This document shows positions 12,372 to 13,319 of a DNA stretch of 13,319 nt, one piece after another. A program made the translations under genes and the position numbers. Every line of letters begins with the position of its first letter. Position 1 is the stretch's first letter. The notes beneath the pieces were generated by a model. The model was not told where the DNA came from, did not search any database, and saw only the letters and a list, made by a program, of their open reading frames with translations. Source of the stretch: Candidatus Uhrbacteria bacterium. GTDB lineage: Bacteria; Patescibacteriota; Patescibacteriia; UBA9934; UBA11717. The stretch lies in the NCBI GenBank assembly GCA_013203725.1, contig JABMPK010000072.1, positions 1 through 13,319 on the forward strand, written 5' to 3'.

Positions 12372-13319
12372 TTATTCGATAATTTTTGTTACTACTCCAG
12401 CTCCAACTGTTCGACCACCCTCTCGGATAGCGAATCGTGTCTGGTCTTCTAGAGCTACTGGCACGATCAACTTGATCTTTACGTTCACAGTATCTCCAGG
12501 CATGACCATTTCTGCTCCACCAAGGTCCTCAACATCACCCGTAACATCTGTTGTTCGGATAAAGAACTGTGGCTTGTATCCCTTGAAGAAAGGCTTGTGT
12601 CGTCCTCCTTCTTCTTTTGTAAGAGCGTACACCTCAGCTTCGAAGTATGTGTGTGGAGTAATAGATCCAGGTATGCAGAGAACCTGACCGCGCTGTACGT
12701 CCTCCTTGCGGATTCCACGTAGCAATAGTCCGGCGTTGTCTCCAGCCTGCCCTTTCTCTAGCTGCTTGTTGAACATCTCGATTCCAGTAACTGTTGTCTT
12801 CTGAGTTTCTCGGATTCCAACAATTTCAACTTCTGTGTTCAACACGATTGTTCCACGTTCAATACGTCCTGTAACAACCGTTCCACGTCCCTCAATTGAG
12901 AAAACGTCCTCGATTGACATCAAGAAAGGCTTGTCTGTCTCTCGAACTGGCTCTGGAACGTACTCGTCCAAAACCTTCACCAACTCTAGAATAGGCTTTG
13001 CAGCCTCTTCATCTGTTGGGTTCTCCAACGCTTTAAGCGCTGAACCACGGATGATAGGTGTCTCGTCTCCAGGGTATTCGTACTTCTTCAAAAGGTCACG
13101 AATCTCCTCTTCAACGAGGTCAACCAACTCAGGATCATCAACCTGGTCGATCTTGTTTAGAAATACCACGATTGTAGGCACTCCAATCTGCTTTGCAAGA
13201 AGGATGTGCTCACGTGTTTGTGGCATCGGACCGTCAGCGGCGTTCACTACCAAAATAGCAGCGTCCATCTGAGCAGCACCTGTTATCATGTTCTTCACGT
13301 AGTCAGCGTGTCCTGGACA
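12372..13319 (-). CDS. tuf: Elongation factor Tu (5' end cut by the window)
   Basis: GTPase that carries aminoacyl-tRNA to the ribosomal A site. The frame is open from the window edge and begins inside the G3 motif as CPGHADYVKN, so about 80 N-terminal residues, including the P-loop and switch 1, are off the window; 315 residues remain. Visible parts are the catalytic His (fourth residue), G4 motif NKID at 55-58, G5 SAL at 93-95, domain 2 from about 130 (PFLMSIEDVFSIEGRGTVVT) and domain 3 with GGRHKPFFKGYKPQFF and the ending RFAIREGGRTVGAGVVTKII-E. All family landmarks are intact. The position directly before rpsJ is the common str-S10 arrangement, so fusA, rpsG and rpsL probably lie upstream. 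Confidence 0.98.
   Translation of the reverse strand, partial: CPGHADYVKNMITGAAQMDAAILVVNAADGPMPQTREHILLAKQIGVPTIVVFLNKIDQVDDPELVDLVEEEIRDLLKKYEYPGDETPIIRGSALKALENPTDEEAAKPILELVKVLDEYVPEPVRETDKPFLMSIEDVFSIEGRGTVVTGRIERGTIVLNTEVEIVGIRETQKTTVTGIEMFNKQLEKGQAGDNAGLLLRGIRKEDVQRGQVLCIPGSITPHTYFEAEVYALTKEEGGRHKPFFKGYKPQFFIRTTDVTGDVEDLGGAEMVMPGDTVNVKIKLIVPVALEDQTRFAIREGGRTVGAGVVTKIIE

Noticed and set aside
1..13319. TGA recoded as glycine (genetic code 25)
   Set aside because: No gene contains an in-frame TGA, and conserved glycines are all GGN. The window gives no support for recoding, only for TGA avoidance.
1..13319. Mobile elements, CRISPR, defence or biosynthetic genes
   Set aside because: The whole window is accounted for by conserved core genes and one spacer; there are no transposases, direct-repeat arrays or terminal inverted repeats.

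Overview
The window is a near-continuous run of translation and secretion genes, all on the minus strand and read from high to low coordinates. The order is tuf (partial), rpsJ, rplC, rplD, rplW, rplB, rpsS, rplV, rpsC, rplP, rpmC, rpsQ, rplN, rplX, rplE, rpsN, rpsH, rplF, rplR, rpsE, rplO, secY, adk and map (partial). This is the classic bacterial S10 operon joined directly to the spc operon, with the end of an EF-Tu gene upstream and the adk-map pair downstream. I see no mobile element, CRISPR array, tRNA or rRNA, and no convincing gene on the plus strand.

The organism is a bacterium using the standard code, of moderate GC. It most resembles a member of the Candidate Phyla Radiation (Patescibacteria), possibly Parcubacteria-like. 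The main clue is that rpmD (L30), normally between rpsE and rplO, is absent: only one base separates those genes. Absence of L30 is a known trait of that radiation, though not exclusive to it. Other fitting traits are the four-cysteine S14, very tight gene packing and few Shine-Dalgarno sequences. The exact lineage cannot be fixed from this window.

Layout: 12372-13319 holds the C-terminal four fifths of EF-Tu. A 57-base gap with a perfect 10-bp hairpin leads to rpsJ. A 436-base spacer with no recognisable gene but many inverted repeats then separates rpsJ from rplC; this is the most unusual stretch. From rplC to secY (1400-11554) nineteen genes are separated by only 1 to 10 bases. After secY a long hairpin (1362-1403) lies in a 70-base gap before adk, and map follows adk after one base and runs off the window.

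The genes act together: S3, S5, S8, S10, S14, S17 and S19 build the small subunit, the L proteins build the large subunit, EF-Tu delivers aminoacyl-tRNA, SecY forms the export channel docked at the tunnel exit, Map removes the initiator methionine, and Adk balances adenylate pools. Four local habits stand out. Of the 23 visible start codons, 22 have T immediately before ATG. None of the 23 visible stop codons is TGA. Several proteins (S5, L22, L23, S3) carry long low-complexity basic tails. L16 lacks a usually conserved Arg in the loop that reaches the peptidyl-transferase centre. No wholly new multi-gene system is present; the candidates for something new are the rpsJ-rplC spacer and the start/stop context.
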